Origin: Dugong dugon
Lineage: Eukaryota > Chordata > Mammalia > Sirenia > Dugongidae
DNA length: 64,000 nucleotides
Assembly: GCA_030035585.1 (NCBI GenBank)
Contig: CM057475.1
Location: 83,593,334 to 83,657,333 of the forward strand
Direction: 5' to 3'
The translations under genes and the position numbers were made by a program. The notes under the pieces were generated by a model. The model was given only the letters and a program-made list of their open reading frames with translations. It did no database searches and had not been told where the DNA came from. Within the stretch, counting starts at the first letter, position 1. Each line of letters opens with the position of its first letter. Of this stretch, positions 43,721 through 56,600 are shown piece after piece.

Positions 43721-44880
43721 CTGCAGTCCACCGTCCTCCTCTGGTGCTTGTGACACGGGATATGGGTGTCTGAGTGACACCGCAGCTGAAAATCTGCACC
43801 CAGCACACTGTGATGGCGGCTTCATTTGCACTAATTAAAAACTGAACTTTTTAAGTGTCTGGTGGGGAGGTTGTATATAGCACAGCAAGCCTGTACCCCC
43901 ACTCCCTCTGCAAGGATGAGGTGGGCTGTGTGCAGGGAGAGGTGTCCCACACGTGGTCCAGGACTCCTCCCACCTGGCAGCCCCCCAGCCCTGCCCTTTG
44001 GCCAGGCCCTTCTTCCACCCACCCCCTCCCACATGGAGGGAGAGCTCCTAGCCCTTTGAAGGAGCTCTATCAGATGAGATTAAGGGAGAGGCAGGCCTGG
44101 CCTAGCTGGGCGGGCGGGCTGCTGATAAAGGGGCGCCTGTTGGCAAAGAGCTAATCGCTCCATTTGCTTCAAGGATGAGCGGATAAAGGCTCAGCAGCTT
44201 CCATGACAAGGCGCCCAACACGGGCAGTGCCGATGGGCAGGCCCAGGGACTTGGCTGGGGGGTGGGGGTGGGGTCTCATCTACTCTTCAGGCCTCTTTGT
44301 GCAAAGTAACAGCCCAGCAGCCATTACCAAAGCCTGCTGGTTCAGGAGGGCTGGTTTCGCTGTTTTTCTACTCCTGCGAGTTAAAGATATAGGTTCCAGG
44401 CACAAGCCAGCTCCCACCCTGACCAGTGGGCTAGGCGGAGCTGAAAGAGGCCAGGTTGTTACCCAGGGGTCACAGTGCCAGGACAGACAGGCAGGGAGGC
44501 CAGGGCCGAGGGCACTCCTGGCAGGAGAGACAGCAGCTCCTCACAGTCACCTAGAGCCTCCCCCAGCCCCTCCCCCCAAAACACTCAAGCCCTCTAGCTC
44601 AGCCCCTCCCAGGCACACCTCCTGGACTCCAGGGTGGTCCAGGACCCCAAGGTGCCCCTCCATCCCCCACCCCGTGTCCTGGTCCTCAGAAAGGGGTGGG
44701 GCACCTGAAGGCTATTTTATTCCCTTCGGGTTTATGAATCCTGAATTAAGTACCCCTCGGCCCGCTCTCCCAAGGTGGTGTCCCCTTTTCAATGTCAAGG
44801 AGAGAAAATGGGCGGGGGGGGGGGGGCAAGCAGCCTCCTATATACATTCATCATCAAGACATTATCACGTTGAGGAAGCT
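43721..44880. other. Intergenic, nothing recognised
   Basis: GC-rich DNA left of the mir-202 locus. It includes a 12-nt G run at 44815-44826. No coding block is seen. Confidence 0.5.
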
Positions 44881-45900
44881 TAAATAAAATTAGCTTTATT
44901 GATACTTCTAATGAGAAAACCAGTACAGGTTCATAATTATAAAATTACAGCAAATTGAGGAGAAATAAATGCTGTTGACAGCCACCGCTGTTGGCCAGCC
45001 TGCTTCTCCAGTCTCTGTGTACACAGACCCACGTCCACCCCGCACACACCTGTAGGAAGACGGTCATACACACACAGTTTTGTTGCCTGGAAAGAAAATT
45101 TCCAGAGAAAAAGTCACCAGTCCTCCCGACCCACCCTGTCTGGCGCCGGCTGCTCACTGCCCCCTGGGGACATACTCCGGGGCTCTGACTGCCCCACCCC
45201 AGGCGGAGTCCAGAACCCAGGCATCTAGGTATGAACTCCGGTGGGACAGTCTGTTGCTTTTGGCGGTTTTCTGTCCCCCACCAGTCCCCCACCCCGTTAG
45301 AGTCATCCCAGAGCATCAGATGGCGTGGGTCCCCTCCTCTGCAGCCCACCGGCTTCCAGCAGGACAGATCAGCATTGTCCCCACGCGCCCCTCTTGTCCT
45401 ACAAGGTCGATTCCTTCGCACCCCAAAGGGAAGCCACGAAGCTCCTCCGCCAGCCCCGGGGAGGAGAGCGGAGGCGGGGCCAAGGCACAGAGGCCAGGAC
45501 GCTGGAGCGGCACCGCGGAGGCTCGGAGGAGGACCCCGTCGCCCCATTTTCCCATGCCCTATACCTCTTTAGGCCAGATCCTCAAAGAAGTATATGCATA
45601 GGAAAAAGGAACGACGAGCAGATTCTGCGAGAAGTCGGGCAGCCACATCGCGGAGGGCGGAGGTGCGGCCGCTGCCGCCGGGGCCTGTGGACCCTGTGGA
45701 TAGAGGAGCGATGGGGCGGGGGGCTGGGGGTGCCCGGCCACCCTGCTTGGCCGGGAAGCAGCCAGCCTCGCCTTACCGGGTGCAGCCTCAGCAGGTCCTC
45801 GGCGGCGGAGCCTCGGGCGCAGCGGAAGGAGCTCTCGCCTCCGCCGCGCTCTGCCTGTTGCCGGCCAGCGCGCGCCCCATTTATGCGCGGAGAAGACCTT
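44880..45900 (-). ncRNA. MIR202HG: MIR202 host transcript, inferred extent
   Basis: mir-202 is processed from a non-coding primary transcript. Leftward from the hairpin, a minus-strand AATAAA lies at 44894-44899. To the right is a CpG-rich zone (45640-45880) with a TATA-like 'cataaatgg' on the minus strand near 45876-45884. These suggest a short minus-strand transcript of about 1 kb; the ends are guesses. Confidence 0.5.
45537..45616 (-). ncRNA. MIR202: mir-202 precursor hairpin
   Basis: On the minus strand the 80-nt region folds as a stem: CGTCG-TTCC-TTTTTCC pairs with GGGAAAA-TGGGG-CGACG, with loop 'aggatctggcct'. The 5p arm (45583-45604) reads TTCCTATGCATATACTTCTT and two more bases; the 3p arm (45549-45568) reads AGAGGTATAGGGCATGGGAA. 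Both match the known vertebrate mature miR-202 sequences. miR-202-3p carries a let-7-like seed (GAGGTA). In vertebrates the miRNA is enriched in gonads. It lies between VENTX and the ADAM8 side, as in human. Confidence 0.97.
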
Positions 45901-46760
45901 GGCGGTCCCGCACGCGGCAGCGGTCACATGCGGTAATCGGCTGCCCTGTGCCAAGGGCCCCGTTCCACCCCCGCACCTGTGAGATTGGGGCACAAAGCCT
46001 GCTTAGATGAGGCACGCGGCGGGCGGGGCGGGGCCGGGGGTGCCCAGGACCCTGGCGGGGCAGCCTGGCCAGTTGCCTCCACACACTTATCTTCGAAGCG
46101 CCTCTGCTTGCGTCAGAGACCAGGAACACACAGTGGGGAGAAGTGCGCGTCCTGGGAGGGGCCTGTCGGCCCCTGAAGCCCTTGATAGCAGTGCCTCCGG
46201 CAGCTCCCCCAGCCTCAGACGGCCTTCCCCACCCCTCCTGCCCCCGCCCCACCCCCAGCAGCCTGCTTCCCGGCTCTGCCAGGTGCCCAGGCCAGTAGAC
46301 GTCCTCATCCAAAGCACTGGGTACCCCGTCCCTCACTGTAGGAGGCTCTGAGCCCTGGTCCTGAGCCTCAGGGCCAGGGGGCTGCCCAGGTGTCCCGAGC
46401 ATCCCGTGGGTCACTGGTCCACAGTGTGAGGCTTGGTGTGTGGTTAGCTCTGTCTCCAGACCCCCTAACTGGGGAGGAAGGGTAGGGACTTCAGTCTTGG
46501 AGGGTGAGAATGCAGGGCCAGGCCTGGGAAAAGGGCGCCTGGGGGTTGCAGACTGAGATCAAGAGGAGGAGGCCCCAAGGAGTTCTCAGGCTTCTGCCAC
46601 CAGATGCCCCCGCCTTCCCTGTCCCTGGAGAAGCACCCCAGCAGGGCTCCTATCCTGCAGCGTCCACACCCCTCTGGTCTCCCATGGCCCTCCTGGTGGC
46701 CTGTGCTAGTTAGAGGCTCACCCCAGGTGGAACCAGGAATCCGGGCACTTGACTCATCCC
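45894..46760. other. Intergenic, CpG-rich on its left side
   Basis: The CpG-rich zone around mir-202 fades by about 46050. No coding block is recognised. Confidence 0.5.
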
Positions 46761-46769
46761 CATCACAGG

Positions 46770-46817
46770 CCTCTGCCCTCTGCCCTCTGCCCTCTGCGCT
46801 CTGCCCTCTGCCCTCCA
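46770..46817. repeat. (CTCTGCC)n short array
   Basis: Seven near-identical 7-bp units 'cctctgc' between 46769 and 46817. Confidence 0.9.
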
Positions 46818-48525
46818 CCCCACGCATGGGCTCTAGTGCAGGGTCGTGTCTGTGTGTCTCCCAGTGGTTCCACCTGTGTGAGGGGAGGGGGGTGCAGCAG
46901 GCTTTCCCAGTTGTGTGTTCCTGGGGAAGGGGGCACCTGGACAGGCAAGGGTGGGACCCCCGGGGGGGACTGGTGAACACAGGAGGGAGACCAGGTGAGG
47001 TCTGACTCACCACATCTCTCCCAGCTTGGCCCTGGTGGCCAGATGGTGTGGGGCCTGGAAGGGGGAGGTGCAGGGACTCCGGCAGCTCTGCCCCCTGCCA
47101 GACGGCCCACCTGCAGGCCCCTCACCTTGGGGAATCTCCCCTTGCTCAGACCCTGACATTAGCCACCCACCGGGACAATCAACAACAGAGTAGAGAGATG
47201 AGTGGATGGACTGTGGCCATTTCAGGAGCTCCCTGGGGCTCTTGGGGTGGGGGTGTACCCAGGAGGCTGCTCTGTCCAGGGGGCTTTGGGGCCCATCTTA
47301 CAGAGGAGAAGGGGGGAATGTGGCTCAGAGGGGGACCCTGGAAGGCCTGGAGGAGGAGGGAACAGGACCCCCCTCCCGCCTCCTGAAGGCCTTGAGATCC
47401 CAGGAGGAGTCCACCGGGACACTGGCAGGGAGGGTTGCTGATGTTGGTTGAAAGCCAAATTTTCCAAACCTCTGAACCTAAAGAGAGAGACCCCAGAGCC
47501 AGAGGTCCAGGGGCCTGGCCCTCAGGGCCTCAGCAGAGTCCCCCCACCAGGAGCGGCCATCCTGCAGGATCTGCCCCCCACCCCCAGGTTCTCAGCCCCT
47601 CACTGCCTCTCTCTCCAGGGGCACAAGGCTTGGAAGGACCCTGTGAGGAACCACCTCCGGAAGCCCCCAGACCAGCTGGCACTACCGAGGGGAAGTGGGG
47701 TCAGAGGGCATCAGGGCTGAAATGAGCTGGACATCGGCCAGCCAGGGGCACTGTGGCCAGTACAGGCCAGACCAGCAGGACTGTGGGTGACAGGAGGCCA
47801 CGACACCCTAAATGGGCTCACAGTCCAGGGCGGGGGGAGACAGGAAGTGTGTCACTCCATCTTACAGAGGGGAAACTGAGGCCCAGAGGGGACCCTCAGA
47901 CTCTGTCCCACATCTACCCTGGGCCCTGTGCCCCAGAAACCATCGCTTGGGGGTCCAGCTCAGCAATCCCCAGCCGATTCTCGTCCCAAGCCTCCATCTT
48001 CATCGACTACCCCTTCTTAAAGCTGCCCCCTTCCCGGGGCTATCTTGGTTCCCGTAGTGTGCCCTTGGGCCCCTCACCCAGCTCCCTGGCCTGGTTCTGC
48101 ATCTGTGGGAGGGGAGGCTGGAGGAAAAGGAACAAACAGACGGAAAGATGGGGGTAGGACTTGGGTTATTCTAAAGCATCAGCAAGTTATTCACTTCGTT
48201 TTCTTTAACTTCCTTTTTCCTGATTATAAAATTGACACCTGCTACGTATAACGCATTTTAAAAGCCCAGAGAGATGTGAAGACGTGGAAACCAGGCACAA
48301 TCGTGGGGGGAAGATGGCGGGGGGCGTTGTGAGTCCACATGGAAGACCACAGCTCTGAAGGGAGGCCGATGCGTCCGTATGGTCCCTGTGGCCCTCCCCA
48401 GGTCGGGGTTCTGTTGCACGGACGCTGCCACGGCCGGATACGTGGTGTTTCCGTCACCCCTGCCTCTGCCTTAGCTCAGGGAAGTTTGAGGAGTCCCCCT
48501 TCCATGCCCCACGTGTGATGGAAAC
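46818..48525. other. Intergenic, nothing recognised
   Basis: GC-rich unique-looking DNA. 'cttacagaggggaaactgagg' at about 47862-47882 resembles a MIR core. Confidence 0.45.
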
Positions 48526-48528
48526 CTT

Positions 48529-48555
48529 CGCCCGCCCGCCCGCCCGCCCGCCCGC
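48529..48555. repeat. (CGCC)n tetranucleotide run
   Basis: 'cgcccgcccgcccgcccgcc' and continuing for about 27 nt, CpG-dense and quadruplex-capable on the minus strand. Confidence 0.92.
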
Positions 48556-51080
48556 TGGAGAGGGACAGGAAGGACAGCTGGGGACCACAGGGAGCTGGGG
48601 GTGTCTGGCGGGTTCTGCGTCTCAGGAGTCTCCCTCAGGCTGCCCTGAGGGGCTGGTCCCAGAGGTGGGGGGCAGGGCTTATCCAGGAGAAGGCCCCAAT
48701 CCCGGCCCCACCTGTGGTGACCCGTGAGAGTTACGGACCCCTGAAGTCTCAGCCCCTCCTCAGGCTTGTTTTGTGGGTAAGCCTCAGCTGAGGGCTGAGG
48801 GAGGAGGAGGAGGAGGACGATGGCCTCTGTCAAGGGGCCACCAGCAGATGGACACAGGGCCTCTTGACCACCACATGGAGCCAGGCAGGTGGCCTGAAGC
48901 TCCTCCCCTGCTTTCCAGTGGCTTGGGGACCACCCTCCCTGCACACCTACCCAGAAGCTCCTCGGCCCAGCGCGAGGTGCCTGGATGAGGGGACCGAACG
49001 CAGAGCGGGCGCCCAGGCACAAACCCCATGTGAAGGGTCCTGCTGCACAGATACAGAGGCGGGGTCAGGGTTTGGGACCCCTCACACTGGCGGGTCTCAA
49101 GATGGCCACATGGGGCAGGGGCCAAGATGCTGGTCAGGCCGGAGGGCCCACAAACCTCAGCCTGGCCCAGTGTCTGCCCTCCCCCTCCAAGGCAGAAAGT
49201 GCCCTTGCAGGCCCTGGAGGACACATTTGGCATGGGGCCGGGGCTGTGGTGATAAGGGGTGGCCTTCAGGCTGGACTGCTCGCTCCATTCCTGGGGGTGG
49301 GGGTGGCACAGCTGTCTTTGGTGGCTGGAGCACAGGTCAGCAAAGCAGCCCACTGTTAACCCTTGGTTAACTCCACTCCCGAAGTTCCCAGAGGGCAGCC
49401 GCTGGTCTGTGGGGTGAGGAGGTGCCTGGGGCCAGTGTACCCCTGTCACTATTGGCTGGCACCTTGGCAGGGCAGCAGTGCCAGTGGCCCCTCCGCAGGG
49501 GAATGACGCTCACTGTCAGCTGTACTGGGCACTGCCCCAGCCTCAGTTTCCCCATCTGTGAAAGGAGGTGCTAGGAAGGTCAACCCTCTGGAGACAGGAT
49601 TTTCTTGTGAAGCCAGGAATGTGTTTCCCCCACGACCAAGTGGCCATCCACTCCTGTGTGCTGACCTAGAACTGAAAACACCCCAGAACTTGGACAGTGA
49701 AGGTTACACTCTGGGGACCCTGGAGACTCGTCCACAGGGAGTAGTAGAAAACAGGGTCCCTCCAGACCATGAAACTTCTCAGCAGAAACAGAACCACCGC
49801 TAACTTCAGTGCAGGCGACTGCGCTTAATTCACGCTGAGCGAGTCGCCCACAGTCAGTTCCTTTACATGGCGTCCAGAGCCTTGGCTAACCCCTGGGTAA
49901 TGGTCGGAGCTGGTGACAGGATGGCCTTCGTTCTGAGTGGGCAGTGGTTACACGTGTGTGCATTTGGCAAAACCCCTCAGAGTGTACCCTGGAACCAGTT
50001 CACTTCACAGTCTGAATCGTAGCTTATTAAAAAATCTAAAATAACATAAAACAAGAGGGCTGTACCGAGGGATGGGGGGAGGTGTCCACTCGGAGTCACC
50101 TAATGATAGCGTAGCGGCTGACTGTGAGAGGCATCCCACAGGCCCGCGAGGAGCCTCCCGGTGAAATACTGGACACCCAGTTAGATTTAGCCGCAGAGTG
50201 AAGACCAGGATTCCCTAGTGTAGGTGTGTCCCACGAAATATTTGGGATGCATTGCACATGGAATGCTGTGCTAAGAAATGCTCCGTAGTTTGTCTGAACA
50301 TCACATGGAATCCAGAGTCCTGAGTTTGTATTTGCTGAGCCTGGCAGCCCCGCATCCCACTATGGGGGCACAAGCTTGGATAGTGGGGGATGGAAAACCC
50401 CGTCTGGGGCACTGGAGGCCCGTGCTGGGCCTCTGCGCTCAGCACAGGGAAGGCAGGGGCAGGCGGAGCAGGCAGGGGCCTGAGGGGCTGGGGCCAGAGC
50501 ATGACAGAATTTGGGGAGGCACCGCTGGGACAGGCAAGTGGGGCAGCTTGGCCAGTGTGGCTCCTGTGGCCCTGGCTACCCCATAGTATACCCCCTGGGG
50601 GGTCTGGTGCCCTGGGCCGGGCTGTGCGGTGATGGCCAGCTGGGTAGGCCAGGCCTGGGAGGGCTGCGATGGGCTGTGGGCGCATGTGGGCTCAGCCTGT
50701 GCCCTAGCCTCAAGGAAGGAGGCAGGGGAAGAGTTAAGCTGCAGCCCTGCACCCCCGCCCTGCACCCCCTCCCTGCACCCCCTGTCTCTGCGTCAGGCCT
50801 TTCAAGGCTGGCTGTGACTCCCTCCCTCTGAAGATAATCGCGTCTTCTTGATATTTTCTTTCTCCTCTGCACACTCGCCCCGTATCTAGACGCTCTCGGG
50901 CCCTGGGAACCTTCCGCTCCCTCCAAGGCCACCTCGCCCTGCCTTGCACATACCCTTGGTGTTGCAGCCTCTCCACAGGAACTGAGGCTGCTTTGTCCAC
51001 TGTGGCCCCACAGCCCCCACCCGCCCGAGGAGGGTCCCCAGCCCCCCACCAGGAGCTGAGGCCGCCAACCAGTGCATCCC
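48556..51080. other. Intergenic, one MIR-like core
   Basis: 'cctcagtttccccatctgtg' at 49540-49559 is the most conserved piece of the MIR SINE. Otherwise no element or gene is recognised. Confidence 0.55.
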
Positions 51081-51094
51081 CTCAGCCATACTCT

Positions 51095-51155
51095 CACACG
51101 TTCACATTCACACACACTCACACGTTTTCAGACACTCACTCACACTCACACCCCC
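51095..51155. repeat. CA-rich short array
   Basis: 'cacacgttcacattcacaca' and similar units over about 60 nt. Confidence 0.8.
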
Positions 51156-54100
51156 TCCCTCCAGACACCGGGCCTCAGCCCCCTGCACAGACACTGCCAC
51201 AGTGAGATGAGGCCTGGGGGTCTCTTTCCCATGGAGGACAGGCCCCTCATAGTGGCCCCTTGCTGAGGGTGTCCTTGGGTCCTCGACCAGCAGTGGGGGG
51301 TTTTGGGTGTGCCCTTCCTCAGGCCCAGGTTCAGGGCCCAGGATTCAAGGCAGGTATCGTGGGCCCCTCGGCAGAGGCGTGGAGAGTCAGGAGTTGTGGG
51401 GGCCTGCGGGGACCCTGGTCTCAACCCCACACTTTCTGAGGAGGAAACAGGCACAGAGATGGGGTGGGTCAAGGCCTGCAGGGAGCAAGGGCTGGCCAGA
51501 GTCATAAGCTGTGCTCCAACTGGGGGTCCTGGGAGACCCGCTTGCCTGTTGAAGCCCCCCAGGCTGGTGTAGCGCACACTGGCCGCCGCCTCAGCCTCAT
51601 GGAGGCTGAGTGCTGGGGGGACCTCGCCCTGGGTCTGGGCGAGGGGCAGTGCAGGGGCTGCAGGGGACCTTCCCTGCCTCACCCTGTGTCCAGCTGACTA
51701 GGGGCGCTGCCCGAGGACAACTGGGCAGTGTGGGGGCCGAAGCCCAGCAGGAATGAGACCGGGACAGGCTTTCTTGCTGCGGACAGACTGGGCACCGGCC
51801 AGCTTCGCTGTGAGGGCTCAGACAGAAGGGGCCTGCCCAGACCCCGTGCACATGGCTGCACAGCCGGCCCTGAGAGGGGAGGCTGACAAAGGTCACTCCA
51901 GGCTGGGGAGCAGCAAGAACAGGCTTGAAGGCCACGGGGCCTGGAGGTCTGGGGGTGCAGAGCCCCCTCCTGGTAAGCATGAGGTGGGGAGGGGGAGGGT
52001 CATCACAGCAGAGCAGTGTGGAAACGTCTCACAGAAGGGGTGAGGGACTCCAGGTAAGGGGATGAGGCCGGGACTGGAAGCTGAGAGGAGGCTGCAGTGA
52101 GGGGTGGCCAGGGCAGTTGCGAGGGCTGGGGACCATCAGGGACATGGGGACAAAGGGGTGGCGAAGTTACGAAGTTTGGGTCGGGGTGGGGAAGGCGACC
52201 CTTGAATGGCCCCATGGCCCCAGAATGGGTGACAGGCTTCATGGCTGCACAAGATGGTGTCAGACCAGGGCTGGGTTCTAGGGTGGAGGCTGGCAACTGC
52301 CACATGGGCTTGTCCTGGAATGTCACAGCTCCCTCCTCTCCACAGCCCCCCAGTAGCCTCCCAGTCCACTGTCCTTGGCCTTCTGACTGCCCTCAGCTTG
52401 GCAGCCACTTGGAGCAAGCTCAAGTAGGAAGCAGAGAGGGTGTCCCTTTGTCCTCCGTGGCCAGTTACACTGGGGAGGGGTCCGACAAAGTCCCCTGAGA
52501 ACAGGAGGAGGAAGGGCGAGGTCATGGGGGCAGGGGTTGGGGTCTGAGGCCCACAGGGCTCACATGCCTCCCCCAGAAGCAGATGGAGAGTTCCAGAGGG
52601 ACGCCCTGGGGTGAGGCCACCCTGCCGGGCTTGCTGGCCCGAGGCATCTCTGTTGGCCTTTCCTGGGAGGGCTCCATGAGCAGGTGGGGTGAGGACGGCA
52701 GGCAGGTGGCCCAAAAGAGGCCCCAAGAGGCTCGCTGGTCCTTGAGGAGTTTTTTATTGTTTTTGTTTTTTACGCGTTGTTCAGAGTCTGTGAGAGGCCT
52801 CAGTGCAACTGGAAAACATATTTCAGAAATTTGCAGAGACAACAACGCAGAAAAGAAATGAGTCAGTCTGTCTGCCGGCTCACACCGTCGCTGTTAGTCA
52901 TCAGGGTTACTCTCCAGCCTGGTTTCAGGATGCAGTTTTTTTCCTATTTTCTGTACGCGCTTCTGTGATAACGTCAGCAGTTTCCACATGGATCCCGAGT
53001 GCACAGGGCCCTGGGAGGGTGCTGGGCTGTGGCTGGTCTTCAAAGCCTTGAGAGTGGGCCAGACGGCCCCCCAGAGCTGCCAGGCAGCTCAGCCCCTCTG
53101 TGGTGGCAGCCCCTGACTTCCCACAATGAGGGCTATCACCAAGGCGGCCGTTTAACAAGCCGGCGTCCGGAAAGCAGTCGACAGCCTGGTCACAGGAGTG
53201 TTCACCAAACTCGGGGCCCCGGCTCTGGCCCAGGCCCAGCCACCGCCACCCCAGCAGGGCCAATGGATGTGTGAGGGCACCCCTCGGCCGAATCTGCACT
53301 TCCTCTCAGCTGGGAAGTGACAGCTCAGGGCACTGGGGAAGACCTTCTGGGAGGCCCAGCCCCCCCCCCACAGTGACCACTCACTCGTGACCCCCGTGAC
53401 AGCCACATGTCAGGGGGCTGACCCTGGGGCAGAGGCCACAGCTGAGACGGGGGTGAGGTGCTAGGTCCATGCCCATGGCCCATGGAGGGGCCGGGCAGTC
53501 GGCTTGTTTCTTCACCTGCCAGCTGGACATAGGTGGAGCCACCCCTGACCGTGCTGAGGGGTGCACCGCCCTGGGGTGCCCAGTCCTGCTGGGGGCACTG
53601 CGAGTTTAACACAGAGGATGCCCCGGGCCCCAACGAGAATATGCTACTGCACAGACTTGGAGCCCAGACGTGTGGCCACCCAGCTCTGAGTGTCTGGTGC
53701 CCCTGCCGCCCCACCCCACTCCTCCCAGGCTCTGAGTACAGACCCCACCCAGGCTCCCAGAGCCCCTCCATGGTGCCAGCATGCACAGGCACCCGCTTAA
53801 GCTCCATCCCTGGTCATTTCAGTCAATCATACCTGCCCTGCTAGGTCCCTGCCAGAAGCTGCTCAAACATCTGGTCCTAAGGAGCCCCGTGTTTCTCAGG
53901 TGAATTTTGAAAGTAAGTTGGATGAAAGCACGTTGTTCCATTAGTGTCTAATCACTGCTTCACATTTCTAAGCCTTTTGTGCATCCTTGGGCATTTTCTG
54001 CCACACAAGGGTTTCCAACAGTTTCACAAAACATTTAACACATGCAAAAGCACACACCTCCACCTTCCCAGCTGAGGAAACCCAGCCCCTAGCGGTGCCT

Positions 54101-54440
54101 TCTGCTGCCCTGGCGCCCCGCAGAGGGGAGTGGTCCCTTCTTGGGGGTTTGCGCCCCACGCAAGGATGGCTGGCTTTATAACCCTTTGACAAAAGCATTG
54201 TTTCCTGTTTCCTGGAACTCTAAAACATGTTTCCATCCAGTGATGTCTGGGGACTTTTTGTGCGCGCGTTTCTCTCACGGCCAATCCTGTTGGCTCTACT
54301 CCAGGAGCATCCAGAATCCCACCACTTCTCCCCTCCACCTTGGCTCCATCTTGTCCTTGCCACCCTTGTCTTAGCTGCCGGAGTGATCCTGTTGAAACGC
54401 TGAGTGCTCACCTGCTCAGCACCCTCCACGGACACGGCCG
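51156..54440. other. Intergenic, nothing recognised
   Basis: Long GC-rich stretch with many chance reading frames. None shows a known domain or supported splice structure. Confidence 0.5.
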
Positions 54441-54620
54441 TAAGCCCCTGACCCTGCTCTCTGCCTCAGGGCCTTTGTACCTGCTGCCCTGGTCTGGGCC
54501 ACCAACCCCTCGTTTCCTTTCCCTCTTTTCTCAAGAGTCACTTCTCGGTGGGCTCTATTTCTTATATCCCTCTTCCCGGCCAGATTTCTTCTTGGCACCT
54601 CCCACCCCAGGCCCAGCCAC
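54441..54620. repeat. L2-like LINE 3' fragment
   Basis: 'ctctgcctcagggcctttgt' and 'cctgctgccctggtctgggc' match the well-known 3' region of LINE-2 (tgcctcagggcctttgcac ... ttccctctgcctgg). Confidence 0.55.
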
Positions 54621-54843
54621 CGGCCACCGCCGGCATTCGTGATTGTCCATCTTGCTCTTCCCTCTCTCTGCCACTGGAGGGCGCACGGCACGGGTCTGAT
54701 TGGAAATCGGAGCGGGTGTACGTTAAACTTTTGTTGAGAAGGTTGTGTAATAAGAAAAACTAGTCCTACTAGTCGTTCAAACCCAAAGCTGCTGGTATTT
54801 ACAAACAACACCACAGTGTGTCGCGAGTCTTTCAAGAGAGGTC

Positions 54844-55011
54844 AAAAAAATAAATAAATGAACCCTTGCCGTCGAGTCGATTCCAACTCATAGCAACCCT
54901 ATAGGACTGAGTACAACTTCCCCATAGGGTTTCCAAGGAGGGCTGGTGGATTTGAACTGCTGACCTTTTGTTTGGCAGCTGAGCTCTTAACGACTGCGCC
55001 ACCAGGGCTCC
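54844..55011 (-). repeat. AfroSINE, antisense
   Basis: A-rich 'aaaaaaataaataaatgaac' tail, 'ttgccgtcgagtcgattcca', 'gggtttccaaggagggctgg', 'gctgagctcttaacgactgc' and 'gccaccagggctcc'. One of the best preserved copies in the window. Confidence 0.95.
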
Positions 55012-56265
55012 AAGGAGGGGTCAGGAAGGCGTAAGTATGCGACTGACCACGTGGGGTCACCCTACCCCCTGGACATGAGGACAATCACTCTCAGCTGGGC
55101 TGGAAGCGCTTGGCTGGCCAGGGCCGCGGTCACAGTCCTGGCTCCCACCCACGCCTCCACAGCTGCCTGTGGGACCCTCGACCACTGCCCCCACCCGTCT
55201 CCCTGTTTTACAGAGGAAGAAGGGGCTCAGGACTCCAGGCTTCTGCACGACCCCCACTCCTGGGCAGTGGGTCTCTGATCACCAGATCACCTTTTTGCAT
55301 CCTAAAGTGTTTTGCCCTTAAAAATGGTTTTAAAATCATGAAATATTTAACACATGCAAAAAGATATGCCAAATAATTTAACGAGCGCCCATGCCTGGAA
55401 CTTCCCAGCTAAAGAAACCCAGTGGTGACAACCATCTGTGTCTGCGCTTTAGGTTGGGAAGGGGGCTGGCACTCTTTCTTTAATTTCCGATGAATCCTCA
55501 GTGGACGTTTCTGCTCCGCATTGTCCATGACAGGAGAAAGCTGGTGCACCTTGAACACCTGAACCCAGAAGAGCCACTGGAAGTGCCCCAGGACCAGCAG
55601 CTGCCCTGGGCACCAGGGAAGGCTGCGAGGGCAGGCAGAGCATATAGGACAGCGGGGCCGCCCACCGCCCACCTGTGACCAGGGCTTGCCCCTGTGTGAA
55701 CCGGGCCACCTCAGGTCTTCCAGAACCGTCAGAACTGTGGGGCTTTCCTTGCAAGGACGAACCCTTGGTATCGTAGGAAGAAGTAATTCGGTCAGTGAGA
55801 GAAAATGCACTTCTACGGTTTGGGTTCTGTGTTTAGACGCAGGTTCAGCCCCCTTTTGCCTGCTCTGAAGCCCCTTCCTTTGCTGTGATGGAAGGGAGGA
55901 GCTGCTCTGGGTTTGTGTTCTGAAGTAAAGGGACCTTCACAGCCTAGTGTGGACTGTCCTGACTTAACTCCATCCTCCATCTCACCTCTGGGGCTCAGCT
56001 CATGGCGGCCGTGATGGTGACAGCTAACCAGGCAGAGGTTTCAGAGGGAAGGAGAACAAAAGAGCCCGTGAATCATGGCCTCCTTCTCAGTGTGGGCCAA
56101 GGAGGGAGATAGGTGGGCCCTCCAGCCAGGATCCCTCACACCTGTGGTATTGCTAGGAAAGCAACTCTGGGGCCACACCCAGATTTATTTACAAGCCTCC
56201 CTGCCGTCCTCACCCCAGGGGAGCCCACAGTGTAGGCGCAGAGATCCAAGACCCCTACTCTTCTA
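55012..56265. other. Intergenic, nothing recognised
   Basis: Contains a short near-copy of 'aacacatgcaaaa' (54037 and 55352) with its neighbourhood ('cttcccagct', 'gaaacccag'), suggesting an old shared repeat. No gene is recognised. Confidence 0.45.
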
Positions 56266-56267
56266 AG

Positions 56268-56600
56268 ACCTCTCCTCCACTCACAAGACCCCGCTTCCTC
56301 CTCAGAGACCACCCTCCTCCTCAGAGACCCCCTCCTCCTCAGAGACCCCCTCCTCCTCAGAAACCCCCCTCCTCAGAGACCCACCCAGAGACCTCCCTCC
56401 TCCTCAGAGACCCTCTTCCTCCTGAGAGACCCCCTCCTCCTCAGAGACCCCCCCAGAGACCTCCTTCCTCCTGAGACCACCCCTCCTCCTCAAAGATCCC
56501 CCCTTAGAGGCCCCCTCCTACTCAGAGACCCCCCCTCAGGGACCCCCTTCTCAGGGACGCCCCCCTCCTCAGAGACCCCCCACTCAGAGACCCTGCCTTC
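56268..56600. repeat. CCTCCTCCTCAGAGACC minisatellite
   Basis: Tandem units of about 15-20 bp, 'ctcctcctcagagacccc', with many indels over about 330 nt. The plus strand is pyrimidine-rich. Confidence 0.92.

Noticed and set aside
44945-45547. 200-codon minus-strand frame across mir-202
   Set aside because: No homology is recognised, and it overlaps the miRNA hairpin in a non-coding CpG-rich region.
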